The notes below the pieces were generated by a model. That model saw only the letters and a program-made list of their open reading frames with translations. It did no database searches and was not told the origin of the DNA. From assembly GCA_945871905.1 (NCBI GenBank), contig CAMBXL010000003.1, forward strand, positions 1 to 64,000: a DNA stretch of 64,000 nucleotides. Reading direction: 5' to 3'. Below, piece after piece: positions 27,019 to 36,965 of this stretch; position 1 is the stretch's first letter; each line of letters begins with the position of its first letter. A program made the translations under genes and the position numbers. The DNA is from Chitinophaga pinensis. GTDB taxonomy: Bacteria; Bacteroidota; Bacteroidia; NS11-12g; UBA955.

Positions 27019-28509
27019 ATGGCTAAAACAACAAAAAATTCGTTTAGTATCCAAAACAAAATTATTTCTGACAGTCTTACTTTCGATGATGTACTAGTTC
27101 TTCCTCGTTACAGTGAAATACTTCCTAGAGATGTTAATACTCAAACGAAATTAACCAAAAATATTACTTTAAATGTTCCGATTATTTCGGCTGCTATGGA
27201 TACCGTTACGGAAAGTGGCATGGCTATAGCTGTAGCACGCGAAGGTGGTATAGGCATCATTCATAAAAACATGACTATTGCTCAACAAGCAAAAGAAGTG
27301 TCTAAAGTGAAAAGAAGCGAAAGTGGGATGATTCAAAACCCCATAACCCTTACAGGTGATTCTACCTTAAATGATGCACTGAAACTAATGAAAGAACACC
27401 ATATTGGTGGGATTCCAATTATTGATTCTAAAAACAATTTGGTTGGTATTATCACCAATCGTGATTTGAGATTTGAAAAAAACATTTCGAAAAAAATAGA
27501 TGAAGTAATGACCACTAAAGGCCTAGTTACAGGAGAAATTGGAACCGATTTAGCAAAAGCTGAGTCTATCTTACAAAAACATAAAATTGAAAAATTGCCA
27601 ATCATTGATAAAAAAGGCAAACTTGCAGGATTAATTACATACAAAGACATTCAAAAATTAAAAAGCCATCCTCGCGCTTGTAAAGACAAGTTTGGTCGCT
27701 TAATTGTTGGTGCTGCTGTAGGTATTACTGCCGACACTTTGGAACGTGTTAAAGCCTTGGTTGATGCCGAAGTTGACGTTATTACTTTAGACACTGCCCA
27801 CGGTCATTCTAAAGGGGTTGTTACAGAGTTGAAAAAAATCAAAAAGGCATTTCCAAAATTGGATGTTATTGTTGGCAATATTGCCACAGGTGAAGCTGCC
27901 TTAGAGTTAGCAAAAGCTGGTGCTGATGCTGTAAAAGTGGGTGTAGGTCCGGGTAGTATTTGTACCACAAGAATTATTGCTGGTATTGGAGTTCCTCAAC
28001 TAACCGCCATTATGAATTGTGCAGATGCTTTAAGAGACACTGGTATTCCTGTTATAGCTGATGGAGGTATTAGATACAGTGGTGACCTTGTGAAAGCCAT
28101 AGTGGCTGGTGCAAGTTCAATTATGGCTGGCGGTATGTTTGCTGGCACTGACGAAAGCCCGGGTGATACTAATATTTACGAAGGCAGAATGGTTAAATCA
28201 TACCGTGGTATGGGAAGCATTGAAGCCATGAAAGAAGGTAGTAAAGACCGTTATTTCCAAGATGCTGAATCTGAAATTTCAAAATTAGTGCCTGAAGGTA
28301 TCGTTGGCACAGTGCCATACAAAGGAAGGGTAAGCGAAGTGATTTACCAATATGTAGGCGGTTTAAAAGCTGGTATGGGTTACTGTGGCGCTGCTACAAT
28401 TAATGATTTACAAACTGCTCAGTTTATCAAAATCAGTAATGCAGGGATCAAAGAAAGCCATCCTCACGATATTAAAATTACCAAAGAAGCGCCAAACTAC
28501 AGTAGATAA
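27019..28509 (+). CDS. guaB: inosine-5'-monophosphate dehydrogenase
   Basis: Oxidises IMP to XMP with NAD, the committed step to GMP. 496 residues: N-terminal barrel with [14 protein letters not shown], two CBS domains in the middle (about 100-215, [23 protein letters not shown] and [18 protein letters not shown]), then the second half of the barrel with [17 protein letters not shown] (catalytic Cys315) and [10 protein letters not shown], and the flap [10 protein letters not shown]. It has its own promoter. Confidence 0.98.
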   Translation: MAKTTKNSFSIQNKIISDSLTFDDVLVLPRYSEILPRDVNTQTKLTKNITLNVPIISAAMDTVTESGMAIAVAREGGIGIIHKNMTIAQQAKEVSKVKRSESGMIQNPITLTGDSTLNDALKLMKEHHIGGIPIIDSKNNLVGIITNRDLRFEKNISKKIDEVMTTKGLVTGEIGTDLAKAESILQKHKIEKLPIIDKKGKLAGLITYKDIQKLKSHPRACKDKFGRLIVGAAVGITADTLERVKALVDAEVDVITLDTAHGHSKGVVTELKKIKKAFPKLDVIVGNIATGEAALELAKAGADAVKVGVGPGSICTTRIIAGIGVPQLTAIMNCADALRDTGIPVIADGGIRYSGDLVKAIVAGASSIMAGGMFAGTDESPGDTNIYEGRMVKSYRGMGSIEAMKEGSKDRYFQDAESEISKLVPEGIVGTVPYKGRVSEVIYQYVGGLKAGMGYCGAATINDLQTAQFIKISNAGIKESHPHDIKITKEAPNYSR

Positions 28510-28567
28510 TTGCAGCTAATGACAATACTTTTTTGTCAAAACAATACTATTCTTTTTACACTTAAAT

Positions 28568-29596
28568 ATGTTCAATAAAAAAACGCTTGTTTTAATCATT
28601 ACCATTGTTGCCCTTGCTTTGGTTTATTTCATTTTTAACAACAAAAATGTATCTACGCTCAACAACAATGAGAAAGCTTTTGATTTTAAATCAACTGACA
28701 AAATAGATAAGATATTTATTACCAACAAATTCTCTAAAGAATACGTTACCTTAAGCAAGGTTAATGCTAAGGAATGGCTGATTAATAATGAACACAAAGG
28801 GAATATTTCTCAAATTGAGATTTTGTTGGAAACCCTAAGAAAAGTTAGAGTTAAAAAACCGGTTTCTAAAAAACAAATGAATCAGGTTATTAAAAACATA
28901 GCTTTAAACGGAACTAAAGTGGAGATTTACGAAAACAACGAGTTGATCAAAGTATTTTATGTCGGCAACAATACCAGTAACGAAATGGGCACCTACTTCT
29001 ACATGGATAAAGCTACTGAACCCTACATTTGCCACATTCCGGGATTTAATGGGTTTTTGAATACGCGTTTCTATACCGATGCCAAAGCTTGGCGTTCCAA
29101 AACTATTTTTGCAGCTACTGACGAACAAATTGAAAACATTCAAGTAAAATGGCACCAAAATGAGGAACAATCTTTTGAAATCAAAAATAGCAAAGGTCAA
29201 ACTCCTCAACTTATTGTTAAAGGGAATGCACTTGAAAACAATAAAATTGTCAACTTAAATAAACTTAAATCCTATTTAAAATTATGGGAGAATTTGGCTT
29301 ACGAAGGATTCCCTATCAACTTGTCTGACAAGCAAATAGATTCTATCTACAACACGCCTCCTCTTTTAACTTTATCGCTTACAGCTGCTGGAAAAACAAC
29401 CCAACTCAAAATTCACAAAAAAGGAATGTTTGAAGACACTAATATTCAGTTCGACCGTCAAGGGAATCCCTTGGAATACGACATTGAAAATTTTTATGCT
29501 TTCATTAACAATAACACTAAAGAAGTTGTTCAAATCCAAGACTATATTTTCGGGAAAGTAATGAAAACCAATAGGGAATTTTTGATAAAACCATGA
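28568..29596 (+). CDS. DUF4340 domain protein
   Basis: A 342-residue protein with one N-terminal membrane anchor (about 7-24) and a periplasmic body. The segments FKSTDKIDKIFITNKFSKEYVTL, EWLINNEHKGNISQIEILLETL and VGNNTSNEMGTYFYMDKATEPYICHIPGFNGFLNTRF match DUF4340. Relatives are sometimes found beside gliding/ABC-2 transporter genes, but no function is established. Its stop overlaps the apbE start by four bases (ATGA), implying translational coupling. Confidence 0.88.
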   Translation: MFNKKTLVLIITIVALALVYFIFNNKNVSTLNNNEKAFDFKSTDKIDKIFITNKFSKEYVTLSKVNAKEWLINNEHKGNISQIEILLETLRKVRVKKPVSKKQMNQVIKNIALNGTKVEIYENNELIKVFYVGNNTSNEMGTYFYMDKATEPYICHIPGFNGFLNTRFYTDAKAWRSKTIFAATDEQIENIQVKWHQNEEQSFEIKNSKGQTPQLIVKGNALENNKIVNLNKLKSYLKLWENLAYEGFPINLSDKQIDSIYNTPPLLTLSLTAAGKTTQLKIHKKGMFEDTNIQFDRQGNPLEYDIENFYAFINNNTKEVVQIQDYIFGKVMKTNREFLIKP

Positions 29597-30621
29597 TAAG
29601 ATTAATCGCTATAAGCACTTTGTTTTTTATGTTGTCTTGTTCTAACCACAAAACGGTTGACAAATTCACTATTTTGAAAGGCAAAACAATGGGTTCCACC
29701 TACGAAATAGCCTATGACAGTAGCATTAACATACAAGCTAAAATTGATTATATCCTAGGGTTTTACAGTTACTTAGTTAGTACATACGACAGCCAATCTA
29801 TTGTATCAAAGTTCAACAACAATCAAAGCTTAAATTCAGAAGATTCTATTTCTTACAACGAGTCTAAACATTATTTCGTAGCCTTAGACAGTATTTCTCG
29901 CCATGTATACAAACAAACTAATGGCAGTTTCAATCCTGGAATTGGAGCTTTGATAAATTATTGGGGATTTGGCAATAACAAACAAAATCCAGAGTTGATT
30001 GATCAAAAAATCGTTGATAGTTTAAAAAAATTAAACTACGGCTTTTTAGTTGATTTTAACGGCAAACTACCCCGAAAAGCAAACCCAAACCAACAAGTTA
30101 ATTTTAATGGCATTGCAGCGGGACATGTTGTAGATATTCTCGCACAATTGTTTGATTCGGTGTATCATTTCAAAAACTACTACATTAATATCAGTGGTGA
30201 AATAAGGGCAAAAGGAAACAATGGGCACGACTCATACTGGCCTATTAAAATTGAAAAACCTGTTCTTAACTCGCAGAAAAAAATTGAATTTTGTTCAATT
30301 CCACTTAAAAATTATTCATTAGCGACAAGTGGCAACTATAGAAATTTCTTTTTCAAGAACGGCAAAAGATATGGCCACAGCATAGATCCTATTTCTGGGT
30401 TTCCTGCACGCAACGAAATGCTCAGTGCAACAATTCTAGCACCTTCGGCAGCAGAAGCTGATGCCTACGCCACTGCGGCAATGGTAATGGGATTAAAAGA
30501 AGCCATTAAACTGTGTGAATTACACCCTGAATTGAAAGCCTTCTATATCTTTGAACAAGACAAGAAAATTAAGTTTTGGGCAAGCACCAACTTATCATAC
30601 GAGATTACTGACAAACCATAA
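29593..30621 (+). CDS. apbE: FAD:protein FMN transferase, lipoprotein
   Basis: Attaches FMN covalently to Thr/Ser residues of membrane redox proteins in the periplasm. 342 residues: lipobox FFMLSC (Cys16), GKTMGSTYEIAY, FNPGIGALINYWGFG, VDFNGIAAGHVVDILA-like core (NFNGIAAGHVVD), INISGEIRAKG, SLATSGNYRNFF, SIDPISGFPARN and the metal site AAEADAYATAAMVMG. No NQR or RNF genes are visible nearby, so the flavinylated target is elsewhere. Coupled to the DUF4340 gene. Confidence 0.95.
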   Translation: MIRLIAISTLFFMLSCSNHKTVDKFTILKGKTMGSTYEIAYDSSINIQAKIDYILGFYSYLVSTYDSQSIVSKFNNNQSLNSEDSISYNESKHYFVALDSISRHVYKQTNGSFNPGIGALINYWGFGNNKQNPELIDQKIVDSLKKLNYGFLVDFNGKLPRKANPNQQVNFNGIAAGHVVDILAQLFDSVYHFKNYYINISGEIRAKGNNGHDSYWPIKIEKPVLNSQKKIEFCSIPLKNYSLATSGNYRNFFFKNGKRYGHSIDPISGFPARNEMLSATILAPSAAEADAYATAAMVMGLKEAIKLCELHPELKAFYIFEQDKKIKFWASTNLSYEITDKP

Positions 30622-30648
30622 AAAAAACCGTCTTTTGGACGGTTCTTT
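30621..30648. terminator. hairpin terminator after apbE
   Basis: Arms aaccgtc (30626-30632) and gacggtt (30638-30644) with loop ttttg, A's before and a short T-rich stretch after. It lies between convergent genes and could serve both. Confidence 0.7.
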
Positions 30649-30667
30649 GACTCTTAATTGAAATTAC

Positions 30668-31723
30668 TTATTTGGCTTCTACCAATTCGGTATCAAAAAT
30701 CAATGTTGCGTATGGAGGAATAACTCCACCTGCACCACGTTCACCATATCCTAATTGATAAGGGATAATTAATTTATACTTTGCTCCAACTTTCATTAAA
30801 GCGATACCTTCATCCCAACCTGGAATGACTCTTCCTGTTCCTAATTTGAATGCAATAGGGTCATTGCGTTTGTATGAATTATCAAACTCAGTTCCATCAA
30901 TCAATTTACCTGCATAATGTACTTTTACATCATTACCAGCCACTGCTTGAGGACCAGTACCCTCTTGTTCAACAACATAATACAAACCACTGCTTGTTTT
31001 CTTTGCAGTAGGATATGTTTTTAAAACTAAATCACTGAATTCTTTGTCTTTTTTTTCTTTTTCAGCTTTCAATAAAGCTGCTTTTCTTTCTTCAACACTT
31101 GCTTTAAGTTTATCAAATTCAACTTGATTGGCAAAATATTTTTTAGCTACCGCGCCTTTTCTAATGATTTCAACTTTCACTAGCATATCATTAGTTCTTG
31201 AAGAATCTACGATAGATTGACCATCAACTACTTTACCAAAAATACTGTGTTTGTTGTCTAACCATGGAGTAGGTACTATTGTTACGAAGAACTGACTTCC
31301 GTTGGTATTAGGACCTGAGTTTGCCATAGACAAAAAACCTGGAGCATCGTGTTTTAAACTAGGGTGAAATTCGTCAGCAAAAGAATAACCCGGACCGCCC
31401 ATACCTGTTCCTTGTGGATCTCCACCCTGAACCATAAAATCTTGACCATCACCGTTGGCTTGACTAATTACTCTGTGAAATTTTAATCCATCATAAAAAG
31501 GAACACCGTCTGCTTTAGCTGAATTTTTTATTTTACCTTCAGCCAAACCAACGAAATTACATACCGTTAATGGGGCTTTATCTGGGAATAATTTAACTAA
31601 AAACGTTCCTTTACTTACGGTAAACTTGGCGTATAAACCGTCTTCTTGTTGTGCAATTGATTCTTCTAATGTCATCATTAATACTAAAGCTGCAAAAATA
31701 GCTCTTAATTTTATCATATTCAT
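30668..31723 (-). CDS. peptidyl-prolyl isomerase: cyclophilin-FKBP fusion
   Basis: Two unrelated prolyl isomerase domains in one exported chain of 351 residues. Signal peptide about 1-24. Cyclophilin domain about 28-195 ([49 protein letters not shown]). A Lys/Glu-rich helical linker about 205-240. FKBP domain about 245-350 ([63 protein letters not shown]). Both active-site signatures look complete. Such dual immunophilins are known from Bacteroidota. It should fold periplasmic or outer-membrane proteins. Confidence 0.94.
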   Translation of the reverse strand: MNMIKLRAIFAALVLMMTLEESIAQQEDGLYAKFTVSKGTFLVKLFPDKAPLTVCNFVGLAEGKIKNSAKADGVPFYDGLKFHRVISQANGDGQDFMVQGGDPQGTGMGGPGYSFADEFHPSLKHDAPGFLSMANSGPNTNGSQFFVTIVPTPWLDNKHSIFGKVVDGQSIVDSSRTNDMLVKVEIIRKGAVAKKYFANQVEFDKLKASVEERKAALLKAEKEKKDKEFSDLVLKTYPTAKKTSSGLYYVVEQEGTGPQAVAGNDVKVHYAGKLIDGTEFDNSYKRNDPIAFKLGTGRVIPGWDEGIALMKVGAKYKLIIPYQLGYGERGAGGVIPPYATLIFDTELVEAK

Positions 31724-31787
31724 AAACTTTATTTGTCAATATTTGTGCCAAATATAAATCTAAATATTTAGATAAGTTTCAATTTTT

Positions 31788-32864
31788 TTATCCTTGATAA
31801 ATAGTCATTAATTGTTTCGCGATAGACTCTTTGCTATATTGTTGTATGTGAGACGAATAATCAATTTTGTCTATTTCGCTAAGCGTTATTAATTGGTTTA
31901 ATAGTTCCTCTTCCTTCTGTAAATCATAGAACAACACCTCATTGGAAGCTATCTCTTTGAAAACCGGAATATTGGAAGCTAAAATTGGCAAATGACAAGT
32001 CATGGCCTCCAACAATGGAATTCCAAAACCCTCTTGAATACTTGGGTAAACAAACCATGATGCAGCATGGTATAAAACTGTCAATTCATGTTGTTCCACA
32101 TTGGGCAAAATGGTGACACGCTTCGATAAATCTAAGTCAGCTATTAACTTATTAACCGCTTCAAAACTATCGCCCAAGGAACCTGCCAACACCAAATGAT
32201 GGTTTGGGTTTGGGTATTTTTTAAATGTTTTTAATAAGAACAGATGATTCTTGCGTTGATTAAAACTGCTAACATACAGGAAAAAAGGATTATCAAGCTT
32301 GTATTTCTCTTTAAAAGCTTGGACCCTAGAACTCGTTACAGCTTGAATGAAAATCTCATTACAGGCTTGATAAACGACCTTAATTTTACTAGGCTCAATA
32401 GGGTAATACAATTGAATTTGTTGGGCAGTAAACTTACTTGTTGCTATAACAGTATCTGCTATAGTTGCTGCATGTTTGGTTTTAATATGGTAAATAGAAC
32501 TGTCAATAAACGAATAGTTTTGCGGATGGGATTTAAAAATCACATCGTGTATGGTTACAATTTTATTGACATGACTTGGATAATTACCAAACGGCAACTC
32601 GTTACTTAAACCATGATAAACGTCGAGCTTATGAAAAGCCTTTTCATTTAAAATTTGCTTGGCTCTCCACAAAAAGGGATTTTTACCACTTGACGGCAAA
32701 ACAAGTTCTAGAGGAGAATGTAATTCGTGCCCCCCTTTTTTATCAAATAAAAGATAATGATGTTCAGGGAAAAAAGTTGCAACAGCATTGACTAAATCTC
32801 TGCTGTAATTCCCTAATCCTGTTTGATTATGGAAAAAACGTTTTGCATCAAATCCAATATTCAC
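31788..32864 (-). CDS. glycosyltransferase family 4
   Basis: Retaining GT-B glycosyltransferase of 358 residues; acceptor unknown. It shows NQTGLGNYSRDLVNAV (N-terminal glycine loop), a middle KTKHAATIADTVIATSKFTAQQI, VSSFNQRKNHLFLLKTF at the start of the GT1 domain, and the donor-binding motif PSIQEGFGIPLLEAMTC. It starts with GTG, five bases after the dapD stop, so both are in one operon. A role in cell-envelope polysaccharide is a guess from context. Confidence 0.9.
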   Translation of the reverse strand: MNIGFDAKRFFHNQTGLGNYSRDLVNAVATFFPEHHYLLFDKKGGHELHSPLELVLPSSGKNPFLWRAKQILNEKAFHKLDVYHGLSNELPFGNYPSHVNKIVTIHDVIFKSHPQNYSFIDSSIYHIKTKHAATIADTVIATSKFTAQQIQLYYPIEPSKIKVVYQACNEIFIQAVTSSRVQAFKEKYKLDNPFFLYVSSFNQRKNHLFLLKTFKKYPNPNHHLVLAGSLGDSFEAVNKLIADLDLSKRVTILPNVEQHELTVLYHAASWFVYPSIQEGFGIPLLEAMTCHLPILASNIPVFKEIASNEVLFYDLQKEEELLNQLITLSEIDKIDYSSHIQQYSKESIAKQLMTIYQG

Positions 32865-32869
32865 AATAG

Positions 32870-33688
32870 TTAAACTGCTACATTGTGTTCTCTTAAAGCG
32901 TCATTCAGAGAAGTTTTAAGATCTGTGCTCGGTTTTCTTTTACCAATTATAATAGCACAAGGCACATGAAACTTACCTGCAGGAAACTCCTTTTCGTAGC
33001 TCCCAGGAATGACAACACTTCTTTCGGGTACGTAACCTTGGTAAGTTACTCTTTCTGGAGTAGTAACATCAATGATTTTGGTTGACTGAGTTATAGTAAC
33101 ACCTGCACCTAGAACTACTTCTTTGGCAATGTGTGTACCTTCAACAACTATACATCGTGAACCTATAAAACAGTCGTCTTCTATAATTACAGGGGCCGCT
33201 TGAACAGGTTCCAGAACACCACCTATACCAACTCCACCACTCAAATGGACATTTTTGCCAATTTGGGCGCAACTTCCTACTGTAGCCCAAGTATCAACCA
33301 TAGTTCCACTGTCCACGTATGCACCGATGTTTACAAAACTAGGCATTAGAATTACTCCTTTATTTATAAAAGAGCCATAACGAGCCACTGCGCCCATTAC
33401 AGAACGTACCGACTGCGATTCAAAATCAGACTTTAATGGAATTTTATCATAAAATTCATAAGCTCCCATTTTTTCAGTTTTATTTGCAGAAATCGGAAAA
33501 TACATGATTACGCCTTTTTTAATCCATTCATTTACTTGCCATTTGTTGTTTTCAATGGGTTGAGCTACTCTTAATTGGCCTTTATCAAGGAGCTCTATTA
33601 ATTGTAAAATTGCTTTTTGAGATTCTTCTGTTTTTAAAAGTTCTCTATTATCCCAAGTTTGTTCTATAATTTGTTTAAGTTGTTCCAT
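32870..33688 (-). CDS. dapD: 2,3,4,5-tetrahydropyridine-2,6-dicarboxylate N-succinyltransferase
   Basis: Acyl-transfer step of the succinylase route to meso-diaminopimelate and lysine, needed for peptidoglycan. 272 residues with helical N-terminus (IEQTWDNRELL) and left-handed beta-helix: VRSVMGAVARYGSFINKGVILMPSFVNIGAYVDSGTMVDTWATVGSCAQIGKNVHLSGG in successive coils, then GVLEPVQAAPVIIEDDCFIGSRC. Length and motifs are normal for DapD. First gene of an operon with the glycosyltransferase. Confidence 0.97.
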   Translation of the reverse strand: MEQLKQIIEQTWDNRELLKTEESQKAILQLIELLDKGQLRVAQPIENNKWQVNEWIKKGVIMYFPISANKTEKMGAYEFYDKIPLKSDFESQSVRSVMGAVARYGSFINKGVILMPSFVNIGAYVDSGTMVDTWATVGSCAQIGKNVHLSGGVGIGGVLEPVQAAPVIIEDDCFIGSRCIVVEGTHIAKEVVLGAGVTITQSTKIIDVTTPERVTYQGYVPERSVVIPGSYEKEFPAGKFHVPCAIIIGKRKPSTDLKTSLNDALREHNVAV

Positions 33689-33710
33689 TACTTGTTCGGT
33701 TTTATATTTA

Positions 33711-33745
33711 AAAAAAAAGCCTCAAGAAAATCTTGAGGCTTTTCA
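33711..33745. terminator. hairpin terminator after the OmpA-like gene
   Basis: Arms 33715-33727 and 33731-33743 (core agcctcaaga) with an aaa loop and an eight-A tract on the left that becomes a U tract on the minus strand. Confidence 0.85.
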
Positions 33746-33760
33746 AATATTATATATTAA

Positions 33761-35251
33761 TTATTTGATAATTAATTCAATTGTGTTTTTAGATTCAGTT
33801 CCAGCGTTGTAGTTGGTTATGATTCTGTCTCTAGAGATACCGAATTTTTCATTTAAGAATTTAACTATTTCTTCCATGCAACGAGTGTTACCAGCAGCGT
33901 TGTATTTAGAGCTTTTTCCTCCTGGACCGTTCAATACCAATTTGTTTTCAGGGCATTGTCTCATTTTGTCTGCAACAGCATACAACATGTTTTTAACTTC
34001 TTTAGTTAAGCAATTACTAGAAATAGAGATTGGAGGGAATGTAGCACCTTCACAGCTGCAGCACATTTTAATCTCGATACCATTAGCATCAACTAAAGCA
34101 CCTGGGCTAGAATTGTTTTCTCTGTCTCTGTGGTCAGCGATACCGTCACCGTCACTGTCAACTGAAGCACCTGCTGCATCAACAATAGCACCTTTGTCTG
34201 AGAATGGCTCAGCATCTTGACAATCTGGAACACCATCACCATCACTGTCAACAGCCATTCCATTACCGTATACCATACAAGAATCAGGAGTAGTATTGTC
34301 TTGGTCGAAACAATTAGACACGTGATCTTTATCATCATCAACACCTAAACAATCTGTTTTCTTTTTAATATCAGCAACTTGTTCGTAGATAGATTCTACT
34401 GGACTCAACCAATCATAGTGTTGTGCGTTTTTAGAACCAAATTTGTATGCGAAACTAGCTCTTAAGAAAGAGTAAGAATCCCACCATCTGTTAGCCCATA
34501 TTGCAGTGTTGTAAACATCAATATCATCAGATCTTAAGTAGGTGTAACGATACTCTAAACCTAAGTCAAAGCTTTTGCTAATGTAATGTTTGAAACCAAC
34601 ACCTAAAGGTATGATTAAATGTCTTCCTTCATATGATTCTGTTACTTTTTTACCTAAGTTTGGATTTGCAGTACCTCTACCTAAGTTTGTAGTAAAGTAG
34701 TAGTCCCCTGTAAATAAACGTTGGTCAACAAAGTATGCATTAGCTTTGTATGAACCTTGTCCAATACCTGCATATAAATACATTTGAGTTTTTCTAAGCG
34801 GTCTTAGGAATGATATATTACCTAAAGTAAAATGCGCTTGAATGTTCCAATCTTGTGTATTGGTTCTAAATCTGAAATTATCTTTAAAGAAAGTTGGGTT
34901 TTGATAATCACGCTCACCTCTTAACATTGCAAAGTTGTATTCACCTCTTAATGCAAATGTTTGTGAAATTGAATACTTTACAAATGGAGCAAAATTGTAT
35001 CCCATTTGTTTTTTGTCAGCATCACCATGCAAAGCTGAAATACCAGCTAACAAACCTACAGACCATTTTTTAGCTCTTCTATCTTGGAAATAAGAAGCTT
35101 GTAAAACTTGTCCTGAGTCAGCTGTTTTACCAGCAGACCATTTAGATTTGGCATAAGGATGATCTGCCATTTTCTCTTTTTCTTGTGCGTTTACAAACAA
35201 TGAAGCTGCAAACAAACAAAATCCTAGTACTAACGTTTTTCTTAAATTCAT
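33761..35251 (-). CDS. OmpA-like outer membrane protein with thrombospondin type 3 repeats
   Basis: Major-type outer-membrane protein of 496 residues. Signal peptide ends LFVNAQ; an eight-strand-like barrel follows (about 45-280, WSVGLLAGISALHGDADK, DLGLEYRYTYLRSDD, FAYKF). Calcium-binding type 3 repeats come next (DSDGDGVPDCQDAEP, DSDGDGIADHRD). A C-terminal OmpA-like domain follows a CCSC cluster, but lacks the usual Asp of the peptidoglycan site. I chose the ATG at 35251 because the in-frame ATG at 35269 is only ten bases below the -7 box. Confidence 0.88.
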   Translation of the reverse strand: MNLRKTLVLGFCLFAASLFVNAQEKEKMADHPYAKSKWSAGKTADSGQVLQASYFQDRRAKKWSVGLLAGISALHGDADKKQMGYNFAPFVKYSISQTFALRGEYNFAMLRGERDYQNPTFFKDNFRFRTNTQDWNIQAHFTLGNISFLRPLRKTQMYLYAGIGQGSYKANAYFVDQRLFTGDYYFTTNLGRGTANPNLGKKVTESYEGRHLIIPLGVGFKHYISKSFDLGLEYRYTYLRSDDIDVYNTAIWANRWWDSYSFLRASFAYKFGSKNAQHYDWLSPVESIYEQVADIKKKTDCLGVDDDKDHVSNCFDQDNTTPDSCMVYGNGMAVDSDGDGVPDCQDAEPFSDKGAIVDAAGASVDSDGDGIADHRDRENNSSPGALVDANGIEIKMCCSCEGATFPPISISSNCLTKEVKNMLYAVADKMRQCPENKLVLNGPGGKSSKYNAAGNTRCMEEIVKFLNEKFGISRDRIITNYNAGTESKNTIELIIK

Positions 35252-35279
35252 TACAAATTTGGTTTTCATTTTGAATTGG

Positions 35280-35287
35280 CAAAGGTA
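35280..35287 (-). promoter_or_regulatory. -7 promoter element of the OmpA-like gene
   Basis: Minus strand TACCTTTG, an exact TAnnTTTG match, 28 bases from the ATG at 35251. Confidence 0.65.
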
Positions 35288-35374
35288 TAAGATTTAAGTG
35301 CAAAAAACAAAACAATTAACCTTAAAATAATCTACAGATTAAAAAATTTTATTAATGCATTGATATTCAAGTTA

Positions 35375-36961
35375 TTAAATATTCAATAATAAACCTAAAT
35401 ACTTGTCTATTTGTGGCTTAAATGTTAATAAGCCTATTAGATTTGGATTTTTTAGTAGCCATTCTGCGCCAAATTGTTTGCGTTCTTGCAATGATTCTTT
35501 GGCAAAATTACTTTCAAACAAATCATTGATTTTAACAAGTTTATCATCTAATTCTTCACTTAATTTGTCTTGATAAAGTTGATTTATTTTCTTTAACAGT
35601 TTTGAATACTCTTTGCCTAATTCTACCAAAGTAGACATTTCATTGATGCCTGCTTTTCGCGTTTCACTTTGAATTTTGTCTTTTAATGCTTCAAATTCAA
35701 CATTCAAATCCTTGAATACTGTGTTTGATAAACTCAGATAATTTAAGAAATCACTTTTGTCATTGATTTCAAAAAAATGAATCGGGTCGAACGACAATGA
35801 ATTTAGCAACTTCTGTTGTTTGTTATTCAGTAACCACACACTTGTTCTCAATCTTATTTCAGGCGCGGCAGTATTATTTTCATCAAAAATCTCTTTCAAC
35901 TGCAACCAATAGTTAACTTCTGCATTACCCCCTATATAGGCCACATTGGGCAAAATGGTTTCTTGAAACAAGGGTCGTAAAACGGCATTTGGACTGAATT
36001 TTTCAGGTTCTGTTTCAATCAAATTCAAAAGTTCTGTTTCGGAAAACTTTAATTCTGTTCCTAAAACAGTATATAAATCTTCTTCTCTAACAATTCTGGA
36101 ACGCAATTGATTATCGAGGTAAAAAAAATTGATTTCTCTAGCACCCAATTGAAGGGAATATTTTTGCTCTTTCAGCTTTTCCGAAAAATGATTGAACACC
36201 TTATAATTAGTTGAGCTTAAAACATCTTTTTTAATAACAGGTATTAACTCTTGTTTTAATGCTTTTGAATCTCCATCTACAACAATTAACTTATCAAAAC
36301 CAAATATAGAATGAACCAATTTGGCTGTTGCTTCTGACATCGTTTGCGATTCTGAATAACAAGATTTCCAATCAATTAAAAGCCCTTTTTGCTCCTCATT
36401 TAATGAAATATTTTCAAGAATTTCATCCATTAAAGTTACAACTCCGTTGCTGCTAAATCTTCCAATTGCACCTGATTCACCCGATGTCCATTGAAATGTT
36501 TTGCCAAACAAATTTACATTTTTAACTTCGTCAAAATCATGGTCTTCGGAGGCCAACCAAAATACAGGAATAAAAGTAAGTTCAGGATAAACTTCCTCAA
36601 GCAATGTTGCATATTGTAGGGTGTCATTAATCTTATAAAGGACATACAAAGGACCAAGCAAAGGATGAAGTTGCTGACCAGTGGTGACTGTATAAGTATT
36701 GGGTGACAACAAGCATTCAATATTAGAAACGACCTGTTGACTATCAGTTGAGTTAAGATTAAGTTTTTTGTATTGATTTTTTAACTCCTCAACTAAAACA
36801 ACTCTGCGATTTTGAGAAAACGCTTTTTTGCCTTCTATGGCTTCATTGACTGAAAAATAAGAACTTTGTGATTCAAATAACTTAAGTAATTCTGGTTTTT
36901 TGTCAATAAAGGCTTTGGTTGCTGTACTTAAAAATGGTAGTTGATTGGCATTAAAAATCAT
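35375..36961 (-). CDS. bshC: bacillithiol biosynthesis cysteine-adding enzyme
   Basis: Last step of bacillithiol synthesis, adding cysteine to glucosaminyl-malate. 528 residues with VTTGQQLHPLLGPLYVLYKINDTLQYA (nucleotide-binding region near residue 95), PVFWLASEDHDFDEVKNV, LRPLFQETILPNVAYIGGNAEVNYWLQL, and a helical coiled-coil near 430-490. Matches BshC in length and motifs. It starts four bases after rimO and is the last gene of ftsY-rimO-bshC. Confidence 0.96.
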   Translation of the reverse strand: MIFNANQLPFLSTATKAFIDKKPELLKLFESQSSYFSVNEAIEGKKAFSQNRRVVLVEELKNQYKKLNLNSTDSQQVVSNIECLLSPNTYTVTTGQQLHPLLGPLYVLYKINDTLQYATLLEEVYPELTFIPVFWLASEDHDFDEVKNVNLFGKTFQWTSGESGAIGRFSSNGVVTLMDEILENISLNEEQKGLLIDWKSCYSESQTMSEATAKLVHSIFGFDKLIVVDGDSKALKQELIPVIKKDVLSSTNYKVFNHFSEKLKEQKYSLQLGAREINFFYLDNQLRSRIVREEDLYTVLGTELKFSETELLNLIETEPEKFSPNAVLRPLFQETILPNVAYIGGNAEVNYWLQLKEIFDENNTAAPEIRLRTSVWLLNNKQQKLLNSLSFDPIHFFEINDKSDFLNYLSLSNTVFKDLNVEFEALKDKIQSETRKAGINEMSTLVELGKEYSKLLKKINQLYQDKLSEELDDKLVKINDLFESNFAKESLQERKQFGAEWLLKNPNLIGLLTFKPQIDKYLGLLLNI

Positions 36962-36965
36962 TACT

